35,684 bases of DNA from Magnetococcales bacterium (GTDB taxonomy: Bacteria > Pseudomonadota > Magnetococcia > Magnetococcales > JADFYX01). Under the pieces are notes generated by a model that saw only the letters and a program-made list of their open reading frames with translations, had not been told where the DNA came from and did no database searches. Shown here in pieces: positions 33,774-35,684 of this stretch. The stretch's first letter is position 1, and every line of letters starts with the position of its first letter. The position numbers and the translations under genes were made by a program. The stretch spans positions 14,852 to 50,535 of the forward strand of contig JADFZS010000020.1 in the NCBI GenBank assembly GCA_015232405.1, read 5' to 3'.

Positions 33774-35432
33774 TTACGGTTTAAACTCACGTAAGGGGGT
33801 TGTGAAGGTTTTACCCACAATAGGAACCTGTATAGTAATATTGTCTGAAGTTGGTGGTTGCCAATTTAAAAACTCAAATATTTGAACCGCCTGTCCTTTG
33901 TTGTAACGATTATCACGATTTGATGAGGTTGGGATCTCTTTTAACAGGCGGAACTCCTCAGTTGCCAAATAGTCCCTTAAAGTACCGTGTATAGGTATAC
34001 CCATCAGCTCATTTTTCTCTACAACTATATACCTGATGCCGTGCTTTCGCAGTATATTTTTTATATCATCAATAGAGTTGGCAAGGGTAGTCACATTGTT
34101 TGCGGTTGGGTTGATATCCGATATAGATAGCACCTTATCACTACGGATAACCCAAAATTGTCGCTTGGGGTCTTTCTGTCGCATGGCATAGATAAAGTGG
34201 GCATTTATATATGAGTCGATCATCACCATTGGTGATTTGCTGTTTTGCACAATATAACTGGCAGCAGCAGGCATACCCACCACCTCCCGTGGCAGCATGG
34301 CAAAAGATTGTAAAACATTAAAACTCAGCAAAATCCCAACGGCGACACCCGCATACTTGGGGGTAAAAAAACTACGTAACTGACTTAGCAGATAACCAGC
34401 AAAAAAACCAAATGCCGGTAGCCAGAAAATTGAGTAACGGGGGTTGCTGCCATAAATGAGTGTGAAGAACAGATAGGTGGCAATAATCAAACTTAAATAG
34501 ATGATGATACTGTTTTTTTCTTTCTCTTCAACACCTCTGTATAGTCGCCATAAAGCAAGCAAAATACCGATGATGGCAACGGTGGCAAAAACCGCTGAAA
34601 GCTGGTGTGTTAACAGGGCGTCTATATGTTTGAACATATTTTTTTGGGGTGCAACAAATTCTACATAGCTGGCCCCTTTTTTACCCAAAGATTGAGCAAG
34701 ATTTTTTTTGCCAAATTCATAGGTGAGAATGATAACCGGTAGGATGAGAGCGGAATAGGCAACAATGGCAGCCCATATTTCTCGGCGTTTAAAAGTCTCC
34801 TTGACTCCCAATATTAAAATAACCGCAATCAACATCCATATGGCACCTACAGCAGCGGTCTGTTTACACCATACTGCTGCTGCTAAAAGTATCACAGTGT
34901 AGACCACATCAGATATACGACGTGATTCAATGTAGCGAGAAAAAGGCCAGCCGGCACTTAAAAGAAAAACCACCGCTGGCAGTTCAGTCATGGCATACCA
35001 GCCCCACTGTACCAAATAGGGAATAGACATCGTAAGAGATGTCGCAGCCCAGGCAACAAAAGGGCCAGAGCCTCTCTCCACAGTACGATACATTGCAATT
35101 GCAGCAAAATATGCCAGCAACAAAAGTGCTAGCCGCATCACCCACGGCTCTACACCAAAAAACAGAATAAAAAGACCCTGAATAGCAGGCCACAGTGGTG
35201 GTTTATAACCGATGGATAGTGCAGGATATTGACCAAAATATCTGATAGCATACTCCATGGGGTTGGAGTAACCATTACTGAATAAATCCCTGATATAATC
35301 GGCGATAAACACCCCGTCTAGCATGAGATGCCCAGCATCGGGATAGAAGAGATTCTCGTTAAACATATCCCTGGTATAGAGAAGTGTAACTAGCAGAATA
35401 AGAGACAGCTGTCCATAATGACGAGGTTTCAT
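33774..35432 (-). CDS. GT39/ArnT-like membrane glycosyltransferase
   Basis: A 552-residue polytopic membrane protein of the PMT/ArnT (GT-C) type, which transfers sugars from polyprenyl-phosphate carriers on the periplasmic side. It starts with a membrane segment, then a first periplasmic loop with acidic residues (YPDAGHLMLDG, then IADYIRD) where GT-C enzymes carry their catalytic Asp, and GYKPPLWP. About ten hydrophobic segments follow to about residue 385. The last 150 residues are soluble, containing IRYIVVEKNEL. Its ATG overlaps the stop codon of the upstream small gene by four bases (ATGA). Acceptor and sugar unknown. Confidence 0.85.
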   Translation of the reverse strand: MKPRHYGQLSLILLVTLLYTRDMFNENLFYPDAGHLMLDGVFIADYIRDLFSNGYSNPMEYAIRYFGQYPALSIGYKPPLWPAIQGLFILFFGVEPWVMRLALLLLAYFAAIAMYRTVERGSGPFVAWAATSLTMSIPYLVQWGWYAMTELPAVVFLLSAGWPFSRYIESRRISDVVYTVILLAAAVWCKQTAAVGAIWMLIAVILILGVKETFKRREIWAAIVAYSALILPVIILTYEFGKKNLAQSLGKKGASYVEFVAPQKNMFKHIDALLTHQLSAVFATVAIIGILLALWRLYRGVEEKEKNSIIIYLSLIIATYLFFTLIYGSNPRYSIFWLPAFGFFAGYLLSQLRSFFTPKYAGVAVGILLSFNVLQSFAMLPREVVGMPAAASYIVQNSKSPMVMIDSYINAHFIYAMRQKDPKRQFWVIRSDKVLSISDINPTANNVTTLANSIDDIKNILRKHGIRYIVVEKNELMGIPIHGTLRDYLATEEFRLLKEIPTSSNRDNRYNKGQAVQIFEFLNWQPPTSDNITIQVPIVGKTFTTPLREFKP

Positions 35433-35668
35433 TTCTTATTCACATCTCGTTTATTGTCACCGCTGGTTTGATTTTGCAGAAGGTCTATTTTGCTGTGTAG
35501 ATCCTTTATTTCCACCCCCATTTTTTTTATACGTAAAAGTGTTCCTTCAGTTAACTGACGATTGAAGGATATCAGGTCTGCAAGAAGGCCAATTAAAAAT
35601 GTCATGACCCCCATAACGGGCCAGAAGATCTGTTGCCCGTTCCAAAGCACCAAACATGGATACAGCAA
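35429..35668 (-). CDS. Small membrane protein, or the end of a glycosyltransferase-2-like protein
   Basis: A 79-residue frame with one hydrophobic segment (VMGVMTFLIGLLADLI, about 18-33) and a charged, coiled-coil-like tail (LRIKKMGVEIKDLHSKID). The form resembles the C-terminal membrane end of family-2 glycosyltransferases of the polyprenyl-phosphate type, which often precede GT39 genes. An in-frame TGA (35669-35671 on the plus strand, read on the minus) lies directly before the TTG start, so within the window it is either a stand-alone gene with a TTG start or the 3' fragment of a gene disrupted by a frameshift. It is translationally coupled to the GT39 gene. The start is uncertain. Confidence 0.5.
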   Translation of the reverse strand: MLYPCLVLWNGQQIFWPVMGVMTFLIGLLADLISFNRQLTEGTLLRIKKMGVEIKDLHSKIDLLQNQTSGDNKRDVNKK

Positions 35669-35684
35669 TCATTTTCAGACAATC

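Overview
The window reads as the chromosome of a motile, Gram-negative, proteobacterium-like organism of low-to-moderate GC (roughly 40% by eye). The chemotaxis set (CheA, CheB, CheD, CheR, CheV, CheW, CheY), the RND pump with a periplasmic adaptor, the Ser/Thr-kinase/ATPase/histidine-kinase giant and the envelope glycosyltransferase genes would suit a magnetotactic, sulfate-reducing or related aquatic proteobacterium. I cannot place it to genus. No rRNA, tRNA, CRISPR array or phage genes were seen.

Layout. 1-661: 3' end of an IS1634-type transposase entering from the left edge. 868-10467: a long minus-strand chemotaxis cluster, transcribed cheR - cheV - receptor - STAS - cheY - cheA - cheW - cheB. 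10660-12637: a divergent plus-strand set, histidine-kinase-like protein - cheD - small methyltransferase, facing a second, convergent cheR (12666-13526). 13777-16690: a tight plus-strand operon of an uncharacterised small protein, an HDOD protein and a class III nucleotide cyclase. 16860-18400: a secreted Thr/Ala-repeat protein preceded by an unlisted 58-residue ORF, both minus strand. 18654-24459: a 1721-residue Ser/Thr kinase-ATPase-GAF-histidine kinase followed by its NarL-type regulator. 24976-29309: an RND adaptor/pump pair. 29417-35668: a surface-glycan or lipid-modification region (DUF354, asparagine synthase-like amidotransferase, methyltransferase, GT39-type membrane glycosyltransferase, small membrane protein).

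How the genes may work together. The receptor carries two tandem copies of its sensor module and ends in an aromatic-x-x-aromatic tail of the kind that tethers CheR/CheB. CheA, CheW, CheV and CheY form the phosphorelay; CheB, CheD and two CheRs adapt it. Several adaptation and modulation parts are unusual. The CheR in the main cluster lacks the family's Arg in the FFRE motif (His instead) and an Arg of helix 2 (Trp instead), while the second CheR keeps both. The kinase-like protein next to cheD has Asn where the phospho-accepting His should be but keeps its ATP-binding motifs. A lone STAS protein sits between receptor and cheY. Together these suggest a chemosensory system with added, possibly non-phosphorelay, regulation. 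The cyclase has a Glu at the purine-selecting position, pointing to GTP or relaxed specificity rather than plain adenylate cyclase.

Gene-free stretches: 24460-24975 is the only one over 300 bases; it is an AT-rich divergent promoter region. Convergent or terminal hairpins mark 16782-16822, 18572-18606 and 30529-30649.
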